DNA from: Bemisia tabaci
Taxonomy: Eukaryota; Arthropoda; Insecta; Hemiptera; Aleyrodidae
Length of the DNA stretch: 64,000 nucleotides
Reading direction: 5' to 3'
Assembly (NCBI RefSeq): GCF_918797505.1
Contig: NC_092793.1
Span: forward strand, 79,233,912 to 79,297,911
Below, piece by piece: positions 22,801 to 32,120 of this stretch. The translations under genes were made by a program, and so were the position numbers. A model generated the notes under the pieces. It ran no database searches, was not told where the DNA came from, and saw only the letters and a program-made list of their open reading frames with translations. The stretch's first letter is position 1. Each line of letters begins with the position of its first letter.

Positions 22801-25800
22801 ATTGCAGCTACAATTATCGATCGAGTGGTGTGAGGTAGTGGGCCATTTACAGGCGTTCTATCCAGCCATGCTGGAAATGTCAAATCTTTAGAAGATCCGT
22901 GCTTGGGGGGGGGGGGGGAGGAGGAGGATTAAACATCTCTGTAAACCGAAGCTCCTGACATATCTCTTACCTTTACATTTTATTTCCGTTATAAATATTC
23001 CCATTTAGTTGATAGCTGGTCTAAGTGGCCGAAAGCAGTCGACTTTTTCCTCTTTTTTCATCAGGCCTTCGAGGAATTACTTTATAATTTTGTCTAATAT
23101 TAGCCCCAATGAAAAAATATACAAGGTAAAATAGTAATATTATAGCTTAAAGAATAGGTCCGCCGTATATATCCGTAATATATCCGTATTTTGGCTCCAC
23201 ATTTTCGGCAGCTTTGATGATGCGTTTTCTTAGGATCTGGCCCTGCGCATGATACAATCTAATTTTTTGAGAAATGAAGTCGATTGTTCAATATAAATTC
23301 ATTCTTACGCAGCACAAAGTACGAGCCAAAAAACGCTCGTGTCTCTTGATATCGTTTTTGGCGTAGAGTTGTCGATGAGGTACGTCCCTTGCGCGGTCCA
23401 TAACAACGCGTGTGTGAGACCATTCAAGGCACACGTTGGGAATATAACCAAAGGGTCGTCAAAGTAAAAAGCAGCGTTGTAGGCTCTGAAACATTTCAAT
23501 AATGCCAATGTCAATTTTAAATTCAGAATTACAGAGCGGATGGGAACAAGCATGAACCCGAAGCAGGAAAATGTTTTTCATAAAGAGGAGGGTCTCCTCC
23601 AGGGGATCAATTTTTGAATCATCATCGAAAGACCTTAATCAATAAATTGCATTTCTCAAATAGGGATTTGTTGATTATGGGAATTTGATAACAATTTAAA
23701 AATCAACCCTCTGTCCACTTTGTTGCTGTCCAACCTCTGATAGGTGCTCCCTCTGCACCCTGTAGCACCCGTGCGTATCATGGTAAAAAGGTTTCAGGAC
23801 ATTTTGTCAACGATTTTTTGTCCTTTTGTGCCCAGTAGTTTACGCCCACACGTAAAATAAGCAACGGCGACTTGGTCCAAGCGTTATATTTTAGTCGGTA
23901 TGTAAAATTATATTGACAATATGGAAATGAGAAATTGAAAGAGAAGGAGATGTTGTTATGGTTGCTCATTTTCTAAATGAAATGGTTTTACTTTCTCCTT
24001 TTGAATCATCTTTCTAAATTGTCATTGGTGAATATTTGGTTTTATTCCTATCCTTAAAATATTCGATGTACAATATACCTTATATATGTATAGGTGCTTT
24101 TTTTATTTTTATTTTTTAATTTTTCTTTACGAAATTATAAAGAGCTTTGGAAATCATTAAATTTGACACGGAACCACCAATATTTAAAAAAACACACATT
24201 ATATTATTATTTTCCTTTGATGAATTGATACATTTTTTCCCCCATCAATTTAAATGAGAATAATCAATGCAGAGTGTGCAAACATTTCAAAATCATGAGT
24301 TAAAAAACGCTGACTATGCGAGTATAAATATTAAAGCCTAATAGAGCGGAGCGGCGTGCTGCCAGCGCGAGAGGCTCTTTGGCGCCTACAAACCTAAGTG
24401 GATACTTCACACATTGCACAATGCTTGAAGTATCCACTTAGGTTTGAAGGCGCCAATGCGCTGGCCGCCCGCCTGCCGTGCGGCGGCGCCTGAAGCAACT
24501 ATTTCACAACAGAGGTGATGCACAGTATTATACGAAATTGAACGTATTAAGAATGACAGGCATCCTTCAAAAGTACAGATCTTTCCTCGCAAAATAAATC
24601 AAGATACTTATCGTACACTGGAAAAATCTAAGAGCCTTTAGCTGAGGAAAATGTAGAGGTTCATCCAGTTCAGGTATAACAGGGTGGGAAAATCTTGAAA
24701 GATAATTAAGTCCTGTTACACCAAAGAGGTGTAGAGAGTTTTAGTGAATTTTGTCTCATGGAATTGACGCTCCCCCATTTTTACCAAAACTCTCAACTAT
24801 ATTTTATTCTCCGTTGGACCAAACAGACAAAACATAAAAACAAGCAAACCTTATTCTTCCAAGACATTTTACATTTTCATTCAAAAACGTCGTGAGCAAT
24901 TGTCGTTTGTATTTACATGTACCAATTAACTTTGGGTCTCAACTGGCACGTGGACCAAAACTCCCGTGCCGAAAAAACGCGTGGACGTAAATTACTGGAA
25001 AAAACAGGTGCGCGGACAAAAAATCGTTGACGAAATGTCCTGTAGCCGGTAAAAAAAACACAGGTCATTATACTAATATTTGAACGCAGTAGTAGAGACT
25101 AATATTTGCTAAAAATAAAAAAAAAGAAAATGAAAACCAGTCGGTAGAATTTTTAAAATTAGTTCAGAAAAAAGCACATTCCGCAGACAGAAACCATCAT
25201 ATGGTGACGATGATAGTAAATTTACATTTACTGTAATTTTACGGAAGAAGCACAATGTAACAAAAATATTGAGATAACTCTACAATGGGCCTGTTGCAAA
25301 CTTTTGCTAGAGCAAAAATAAGAGTTGTTTCTTCTAGATAATGCCTCAAAAATCACGATGAGCGCAACGGCAAAGTCTGAAATGCACTCATAACTTCACA
25401 GTCTGCGTAAGAAATTTGCGGTTTTTTGAGCTTCCCGCTTCAAAAGCGATACTACGGCACAGGTGAACATTTTGTAAAAGGAGTCGTTCCATCGTCGGCA
25501 ATACTCATCATGGCCGACGCCAATCCGCCAAAACACGTGTGATGGGACGAGATAATACCTGAACTGGATTAGACCAGATAACAATCGGCGTGTTTTAACG
25601 TTCATGTTTTCCACGCCCGAATTGATTGACCTTGAACTCTCCTCGAATTACGCGCGGAACTGCGCGCAAGCGTCGGCCATGATGAATTCTAACAAAATGT
25701 TCACTTGTGCCGTAGTATCGTTTTTGAAGCGGGAAGCTTAAAAAAACGCAAATTTCTTACGCAGATTGTGAAGTTATGAGTGCATTTCAGACTTTGCCGA

Positions 25801-28250
25801 TGCGCTCATCGTGATTTTTGAGGCATTATCTATAAGAAACAACTCTTATTTTTGCTCTAGCAAAAGTTTGCAACAGGCCCATTGATGCAATGAAATTCCC
25901 GTTCTTTATATCATTACATTACAAAATTTACATTCAAACTTTTAACATCATTTGGTCAACAAATATCGCTTTAAAACGATGAATAAAATAAGTTCCATCT
26001 GAAAGAGAGGGAAGGAAATCATTTACAGTTCAAAAAGTTTGCAACTTGTTTCAATTTTATTCAAATAATTTCGATAAGAGGAGTTCTCCTTCAATTAGTG
26101 GATAGACAACATGCAAAATACTCGGGCCACAATTGCAATAATCTTACCATGTAATGATTTGCAATTAATTGCAATCTGTGCTACTTGGGAATGAAGATTG
26201 GATCACACCAAGAGGCAGTGACAGTAAAGAGACGACGCCACCAAAGGCTGGTATTAAACGAAAGATAATGTTTTTTGGTAGGCTAGATGAATACGGTGAA
26301 AAATTCAAATTTCGAAGAAATTTAACTTACACGTCACCCAGAGATCCAATTATCAGAGCCACCTTTACCCCGGTAACCGTCAAAATTGAGGGACCAAGCC
26401 ATAAACTCAGTGATAAAATGATGTAATCTATTGCCAAACAAATGTAGCCCTTCTTTGACTCTCCACCCTCTACTTCCTCATGCCCCTCGCCAGCCAGTAA
26501 AGCCTCCTAAAAGTCATTAACAGTAAATTATGAAATTTTCAAAATAACATTCGAAACAAGAAGTTTACACGGAGAAAAAAAACTCGTGCGTGGGACCCGA
26601 AGTTTAGGTCATATGGATCTCTGAAGTTTTCAGATTGAGCATCTGAACACTTTAGGTCTAGCTGCCGAAGTTCGGATCATACATCTGAAACTTCAGTTCT
26701 TACATCTGAAGTACTTCAGATGTGAGAACCGAAGTACTTCGGATGTGAGATCCGAAGTACTTCGGATGTGAGAACCGAAGTACTTCAGATGTAAGAACTG
26801 AAGTTTCAGATGTATGATCCGAACTTCGGCAGCTAGACCTGAAGTGTTCAGATGCTCAATCTGAAAACTTCAGAGATCCATATGACCTAAACTTCGGGTC
26901 CCACGTACGAGTTTTTTTTCTCCGTGTAGGTTGTAAACACTGATAAGAGAAAGAGAGAAGAGATAAGCTTCAAATGTGTTAAGCGTCACCAAAATAAATT
27001 TGGGATGAGGGTTTTCGCTGTGGGAAAATTCACTCTCTAACTAAAAATCCGAGTTGCCTCGATGCTTTACCTGCACGGAGAAAAAAAACTCGTGCGTGGG
27101 ACCCGAAGTTTAGGTCATATGGCTCTCTGAAGTTTTCAGATTGAGCATCTGAACACTTTAGGTCTAGCTGCCGAAGTTCAGATCATACATCTGAAACTTC
27201 AGTTCTTACATCTGAAGTACTTCAGATGTGAGAACTGAAGTACTTCGGATGTGAGAACCGAAGTACTTCAGATGTGAGAACCGAAGTACTTCAGATGTAA
27301 GAACTGAAGTTTCAGATGTATGATCCGAACTTCGGCAGCTAGACCTAACGTGTTCAGATGCTCAATCTGAAAACTTCAGAGATCCATATGACCTAAACTT
27401 CGGGTCCCACGCACGAGTTTTTTTTCTCCGTGTGAGTACCGAGCCGAAAAACATTTAGAATTGCGGTACAATTTAACACTCTTCCTTTCAAATTTTAATG
27501 GATTGGAGGCGAAATTCACTTTATTACCACTCTAATCAGAGGGGGATTTCTTTATTCGTTTGCTTTTTGTTGGTTTTTTTTTTCTTTCTCTGTGCGTGTC
27601 ACCAAATGGTTTCAAAATATTTGAGGAAACCAGAGGGAAATTTCTAGGGAACTTTTTAAGATTCACCCACCGCGTAATCAAACGCTTTGAGGGTGCCGCG
27701 CTAGGAATAAATATTACTATCGATACCACTCATGTTAAATTACTGACTTAAGTACTTTGGCTTTTTTTTCACGAGAGCCCTTCTGCTCAATGATAACTCC
27801 AGCCCGTGTCTATCAACCATCTAAAGCCATGTAAAACAGTTGCTATTGAAAATAGATACTCCTTACATCCATTTTAAGTGTGTGCAGCCACAATTTTTGT
27901 GAGTCTTCTTGATATTAAAGCCTAGATAAGTGCGTTAAAAGTGCATACGATAAAATGATGTTAAAAGATGCCGCCAGCGCTCTTAACGAGCTACATGAGC
28001 AAGAGTAGCATCTTCGGTTTTGCGCAATAACTTCGCACCTTTCCTTTAAACGGGTAGAATTAAGCAGCGGGAGTGACAAACGGTGGACCCATGGAACCTT
28101 GCATTATTTCCCCGCAGAAATTTCTCGATCCTCTTAAAGATCAATCAAGGTACTGACCTGTATACTGACGAAGGCTGTCGTTGACATGGTAAGCACGAGG
28201 AAACAAACCCCAAGGTAGATCAAATTGAAATCTCGCTTGTTGCAGAACAT
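16543..28250 (-). CDS. UNC93-like protein, gene 2 (472 aa, complete)
   Basis: Eight exons on the - strand: 28250-28158 (ATG), 26506-26331, 23485-23309, 21399-21122, 20312-20184, 19372-19201, 18372-18237, 16800-16543 (TAG). They sum to 1419 bp and join without internal stops. It is a multi-pass membrane protein of the UNC-93 family. Exon 1 encodes a short N-terminus (MFCNKRDFNLIYLG) leading into the first hydrophobic segment. Exon 3 holds HALLWTAQGTYLIDNS. The exon at 21399 holds a charged loop with PPKKRSPGNN. The last exon ends with the acidic tail EEQLEFMPKEHAATMI, shared with gene 3. The intron after 20184 has a GC donor (GGCAAGTAC); the nearby GT alternatives break the frame shared with genes 1 and 3. 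Known relatives regulate potassium channels (nematode UNC-93) or traffic receptors (vertebrate UNC93B1); which applies here cannot be read from sequence. A TATAAAT at 28497-28503 is too far upstream to be a confident promoter. Confidence 0.93.
16848..17045 (+). repeat. Irregular AAAAGTTCC direct repeats
   Basis: The words CAAAAGTTCCAG, CGGAAC and TCAAAAGTTC recur irregularly in intron 7 of gene 2. It resembles a decayed minisatellite. Confidence 0.35.
17075..17621. mobile_element. TIR element, GGACCACTGGAC ends (547 bp)
   Basis: The left arm GGACCACTGGACAAGGTACG pairs with the right arm ending CGTACCTAGTCTAGTGGTCC. Pairing continues for about 100 bp through CACGATTCGCGC and AATTACTGAAATCAACTCC. 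No open frame of interest. Intron 7 of gene 2. Confidence 0.75.
18892..19133. mobile_element. piggyBac-type MITE, TTAA duplication
   Basis: Ends CCCTTTGTTGCATGAGC and CATGCAACGCTGTGCAATAAAGGG, written here as the blocks ATGCAACGC and AATAAAGGG, with TTAA on both sides (18888-18891 and 19134-19137). CCC/GGG ends plus TTAA are the mark of piggyBac elements. A copy is at 49837-50072, and a lone right end is at 5362-5383. Intron 6 of gene 2. Confidence 0.75.
19757..19990. repeat. Foldback-like repeat with internal T run
   Basis: CCACGTATCTCGTTTGCGG at left, a T run of about 39 bases at 19801-19839, and GCGTCGCAAACCGAAG at right. Diverged relative of 13885-14112. Intron 5 of gene 2. Confidence 0.4.
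20728..20970. mobile_element. CTGCCGTG MITE, copy 3 (degraded left end)
   Basis: CTAAGGAAAAACGCCGTATG at left and CTTCCTTAGCACG at right, with the family's inner TTGCCAA / TTGGCAA blocks. The outermost bases are lost. A short end fragment (GGCGTTTTCTCTTAGTACG) also lies at about 20370-20390. Intron 4 of gene 2. Confidence 0.6.
20979..21110. repeat. ATCGAT-rich foldback MITE, copy 2
   Basis: Shares CAAATGGAGAAATATCGATA and the GTTCACAATGAACACC centre with 795-939 and 42142-42290. It ends about 12 bp from the donor site of the gene 2 exon at 21122. Confidence 0.55.
21472..22008. mobile_element. GGACC...GGTTC TIR element (537 bp)
   Basis: The left end GGACCACGTTTAGCAGAGAG pairs with the right end CTTTCTGCCTAATGCGGTTC, with ATTT at both sides (21468-21471 and 22009-22012). 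Ends match the MITE at 44736-44982. Intron 3 of gene 2. Confidence 0.7.
22013..23308. other. Intron 3 of gene 2, no recognised feature
   Basis: AT-rich intron with a G run (22906-22918) and purine-rich stretch. No coding exon or TIR element recognised. Confidence 0.5.
23790..25048. mobile_element. Large TIR element B (1.26 kb)
   Basis: The left terminus GGTTTCAGGACATTTTGTCA and the right terminus TGACGAAATGTCCTGTAGCC are inverted and match element A (7819-10352). Inside both ends is a CAGTAGTTTACGCCC-type block. The interior matches element A in reverse orientation, without its nested foldback. Carries palindrome copy C at 24381-24454. Intron 2 of gene 2. No transposase frame seen. Confidence 0.65.
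24381..24454. repeat. GC-rich palindrome, copy C
   Basis: GGCGCCTACAAACCTAAGTG and its complement, centre ACATTGCACAATGC. More diverged than the other copies. The conserved side block lies on the lower-coordinate side, so it is in reverse orientation to copies A and B. Confidence 0.7.
25283..25884. mobile_element. Long-TIR foldback, copy 1 (602 bp)
   Basis: Arms of about 195 bp start CAATGGGCCTGTTGCAAACT and end in the complement. Inner arm blocks such as CTTCCCGCTTCAAAAGCG pair closely. Copies: 29811-30445 and 33031-33648. Intron 2 of gene 2. Confidence 0.8.
26566..26928. repeat. 363-bp palindrome, copy 1
   Basis: Starts TACACGGAGAAAAAAAACTC and ends in the complement. Arms include CCCGAAGTTTAGGTCATATG. 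The centre holds four GAAGTACTTC units spaced 23 bases apart. A second copy is 146 bp away in gene 2 intron 1. No open frame. Confidence 0.85.
27074..27432. repeat. 359-bp palindrome, copy 2
   Basis: Same design as 26566-26928, with outer blocks CACGGAGAAAAAAAACTCG and the complement, and again four central GAAGTACTTC units. The two copies differ by scattered substitutions, mostly A/G in the central units. Confidence 0.85.
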
Positions 28251-28858
28251 TATCAAACTTTGTTTAACACAATTTACTGTGATTCGCCGTCCTATCCAGC
28301 AACGCTACACAAAACTGAATTATTTACTTTTTACACGTGTATACTAATAAAGATTCACAACACTTCACCTTAGTGTTAGCGAGATATTTACGAAAATTAA
28401 TGCATCCCTCCCACACTGTTAGGAAATACCCGGTTCGAGTCCGAATTTTCAGTTTCTGGTCATTCGGTGGACAAGTCCGCATTGCCGTTTGGTCGAATTT
28501 ATATCACCAAAGAATTCATTGATATCTCGGTATTTGGCGCAGGCACTAGAGTTATTTGCGTGTAAGCACTGAATTACTTCCTCAGCGGCGCGTAAAAGAA
28601 AGGGAGTAGGATATCACACTCCGGAGACGCAAATTTGTTGGCTAGCCCCACTCATGCGTCTGAGGCCCTAGGTTTTCTGTTAAGTGGATTAATTGGTCGG
28701 AGACAGTTATTCGTCGGCGATCATGGGAGTTTCCATTGCAGTTGCGAAAGAACGGAGCTGGTGTTGACCCGAATGGTCAACCAAAACAGACAGGATTTAG
28801 AGCTGCGACACCAAGAATTGGCGAATGTCTCGAAATTGATGAGCTCAGTTATAAATTT
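28251..28858. other. Upstream region of gene 2
   Basis: Presumed 5' UTR and promoter of gene 2. TATAAAT on the - strand at 28497-28503 is the only TATA-like word I noted. No exon, TIR or known motif otherwise. Confidence 0.35.
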
Positions 28859-29549
28859 GGACGTATTTCTGCCGTAGGAAACTAGGTGCATATGCTGCCG
28901 TGATAGCGAAGAGAGCCGTAAATGCAAAAATGAAGTTTTGAGAAAACGGGCTCAGGAGCCTCTGACAAGAACATTTTATTGAAAGAAGCCTTTGTTCTTT
29001 GTCAAATTGCCACAAATCGTCCGGAAGACTCCTAGAAATCGTATGGATGATTAAAAATCGACTGATTTTATTTCCATTACATCAAAAGGGTATTTTTCGT
29101 TTTCATGCTAGTATATTGTTAGGCAAGACAGGCGTAAGTACTATCTTCTGCATGCTTTCGTGGTTGCGTTTTGAACGCACAACAAACACATTTTCAGGTT
29201 AGAAATTGGCAGAAGAGGGCGGCACCTTACAGGAAAGCACTGTTTTCATTGGCTCTCATGCACCTGCGGCTGTCTTGAAAAAAACTATGTCATTTTTTGT
29301 GCACTTAAGGCTTTCTCATACGTCTTGTTTTCATTAAATTAGGATGAATTTTGCTGTTTTAGCTGCCTCAGTAATTTCATTTAAAAAAGTTTAGACGAAT
29401 TTTGAAGTAAACTCGATTTCGAAAATTGTGCACTTACGGCTCTCTTCGCTATCACGGCAATATGGCGTGAGCCCTGTTGTGCATATATTATTATAGGTCT
29501 CAGGGCTCATGTCCCAATGCACATAGTTCCGTTTCGCAGAAATACGTCC
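28859..29549. mobile_element. GGACGTATTTCT MITE split by a CTGCCGTG element
   Basis: The left end GGACGTATTTCTGCCG and the right end CGCAGAAATACGTCC belong to the family at 14559 and 48898. The element is interrupted at its TATG by the insertion 28895-29460. Exact outer duplication not seen. Confidence 0.7.
28895..29460. mobile_element. CTGCCGTGATAG TIR element (566 bp, nested)
   Basis: Ends CTGCCGTGATAGCGAAG and CTTCGCTATCACGGCAA, with TATG on both sides (28891-28894 and 29461-29464). Larger relative of the 253-bp MITEs. Confidence 0.75.
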
Positions 29550-29810
29550 ATTAAAGACTGCTTACAAACTGAAATCGGGGTTTTTAAAGCTATATTTTTG
29601 CACGGAGAAAGGTAGTTAGGTTCAAATCGGATACGGTAGTTCCGTTTAAGTAACTGCAGTTTCCGGTCACAGTAACCGACATTTGATGCAGCTAACAGAA
29701 ATTCAGTTCCTATGATTGGAAATTTCGGTTTGGTAACCGGTACTGAAAAACCTCGGTGTTCAACATGAACCGAGATTCAACATCTGTGAGCGAACGTCTT
29801 TTTCAGTGTA

Positions 29811-30445
29811 ATTGACCTGTTGCAAACTTCAGCCAGGCCAAAAAAAAAAAAAGAATTGTAGCTATTAGTAAATTGCTCAAAAATAGCGATGAGCGCATCG
29901 AAAAAGTCTCAAATATACTCCTAATTTCACGATCTGTGTAAGAAGTATTCGTTTTTTAAAGCTTCCCGCTTGAAAAACGATACTACGGCACAGGTGAACA
30001 TTGTAAGAGGAGTCGTGCCTTCCAACCCTTGCGCTCCGGGATGCCACCCATTATTCAACATGGCTGACGCTTTCGCACGATAATCGCGAGGAAGCACCAT
30101 CGTCTTTATCAACATAAGGAAAATGCAAATATAAACACGCTAGTCGGTAAAAAATCCCGTCTCGTCAAGTGTGTTTTGGCAGGTTTGCGTCAGCCATGTT
30201 GAATATTGCGTAATATTCTAGTGCACAAGGGATGGATGTAACAAGTCCTCTTATGAAAGTTTCACCTGTATCGCATAATCGTTTTTTTAAGCGGGAAGCT
30301 TAAAAAAAGGCATATTTATCACACTAATTGTGAAATTAGGAGTGAATATCAGACTTTCTTGATCCACTCACCGCGAGTTTTGAGCAAGTTTCTATGAGAG
30401 ACAGCTCTTGCCTAAGCTCTAGCTGAAGATTGCAACAGCCCCATT
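29811..30445. mobile_element. Long-TIR foldback, copy 2
   Basis: ATTGACCTGTTGCAAACTTC at left, GATTGCAACAGCCCCATT at right. Inner blocks GCTTCCCGCTTG and GCGGGAAGC match 25283-25884. More diverged than copy 1. Between genes 2 and 3. Confidence 0.7.
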
Positions 30446-30630
30446 TTTCTTTCCTTTTTCTGAAGTTTTTATGGTAGAAGACTCTTTAAGGTTGTTAACC
30501 AATCGATTAGGCAACTAGACGGGGAAAACTTAGACATTATTGCCGGGGGAAAAACGAAAACAAGAAATCCTGACTATACTCCAAATCACAGGAAACGTTT
30601 GCCTACGCGGCAATGCCTGCACGGGCACAC

Positions 30631-31225
30631 GGACTTTATGTCCACTTTTTTTTACGTCCACAGACTTTTCGTCCACAGTTCTAAAGCCCACACTATTTTT
30701 CATCAGTTTAAAAGGGAATAATCAATGCAGAGAGTGCAAACATTTCAAAATCATGAGTTGAAAAACGCTGACTCCGCGAGTATAAATATTAGAGCCTAAC
30801 ACAAAGCGGAGCGGCGTGTTAGCAGCGCAGAACGCGCATAGGCGCCTACAAACCTAACGGGATACTTCGCGCATTGCGCAACGCGTGAAGTATCCCGCTA
30901 GGTTTGTAGGCGCCTACGCGCGTGTCACGCTGGTTGCCTGCCGCGCCGCAACGCTTTTGTTCTCTTTCATGACTTGATTCATGAATGAAATGTTTTTAAG
31001 AATGAAGGTAGTAGTGGTATGCATTTATTTTTGAGGTGGTTCCTGTCATTTAAATGAGAAGAAAAAAATGTGGACATAACATGTCCACAATTTGGAAAAT
31101 TTTGGACATATTCATTGTTGACATTAAATCATGTGGACTTAATAAAGACTGGACTTGACGTTTAATGGACATAAATAGCGGTGGACATTTATTTAATGGA
31201 TGAAAGTTAGGTGGACATAAAGTCC
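30631..31225. mobile_element. GTCCAC-family TIR element, copy 1 (595 bp)
   Basis: Left GGACTTTATGTCCAC and right GTGGACATAAAGTCC are exact inverted ends. GTCCA / TGGAC words recur inside each end. Carries palindrome copy D at 30841-30914. The sister element is 43642-45017. Confidence 0.75.
30841..30914. repeat. GC-rich palindrome, copy D
   Basis: GGCGCCTACAAACCTAACGG to the complement, with TTGCGCAA at the centre. Side block in the same reverse orientation as copies C and E. Confidence 0.8.
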
Positions 31226-32120
31226 AGAAAGCCCTGCACTTGATACAGATACTGCCCTTTCAGTATGTACTTAATCCGTCATGCGTCATTTAAATAATTT
31301 ATAATACTTGGGGAATACGATTGAATATGGGAAGTACGAGCATACTTACTTTTTAAAACTAGACTTATCTGAAGTCTATTTAATAAATTCAAGAAAATTT
31401 ACCTATTAAGAAACTCTGAACGCACAAGTGTTAATTTCAGCTTTTCAGCGAATAAAGCAAGCAGATTTCAAATTTATTTGCGAAAACGCGCAAGAAAAAT
31501 AATCAAAGAGGCAGTTGAGGCGCTTTGTCACTTAGCAGTTATGAATGTAACGTGAATGTATCACCATTTTTTATGGGAGGATTACAAAGTAAAAGGACAT
31601 TATAAGATAAAATAGTTTTTTTTTTCTTTTTTAAAAAAATAATGTTCTACTCATTATTTTTTTCACAATTTCAAGAGTAAAGTAATGGAATAAATTCCTG
31701 AAACAAATAAACTTTGAAACAAAGATTGTTGATACTCTTACATTATTATATTATCTACATACCTAGACTTTTATTTAGTTATTTACAAGGAATGTTATCA
31801 TCATTTGTTTATCTCTAAAAATTTTGCTCACAAAAGAGGTATTTTTCTCGCTGCACATGCCTCTTTTTCGGTTTTCGCCCGACACACCTTGCGATAAGTG
31901 CGGTCCGCTCCTTATCGTACAGTAACAATCATGTTTCAATTAAGGTTACATTTTAAGGTATTTCACCCCAAAAAAGACCCCGTACTTGCACGTATATTAC
32001 AGCCCTTCTCTTAAAATAAAAAAATAATATGTACAAATTTCAAAATTTGATGCTAGGAACTGCAAGAAAATTGCGAGAACCCCGTGTATTCACTTCAAAT
32101 TACAATCAGTCTAGACAGTC
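31226..32120. other. Region downstream of gene 3
   Basis: AT-rich presumed 3' UTR and intergenic DNA. AATAAA on the - strand at 31770-31775 is a possible poly(A) signal about 350 bases after the stop. Nothing else recognised. Confidence 0.4.

Noticed and set aside
28415..28450. GGTTCGAGTCC, like a tRNA B box
   Set aside because: No matching A box or cloverleaf stems upstream.
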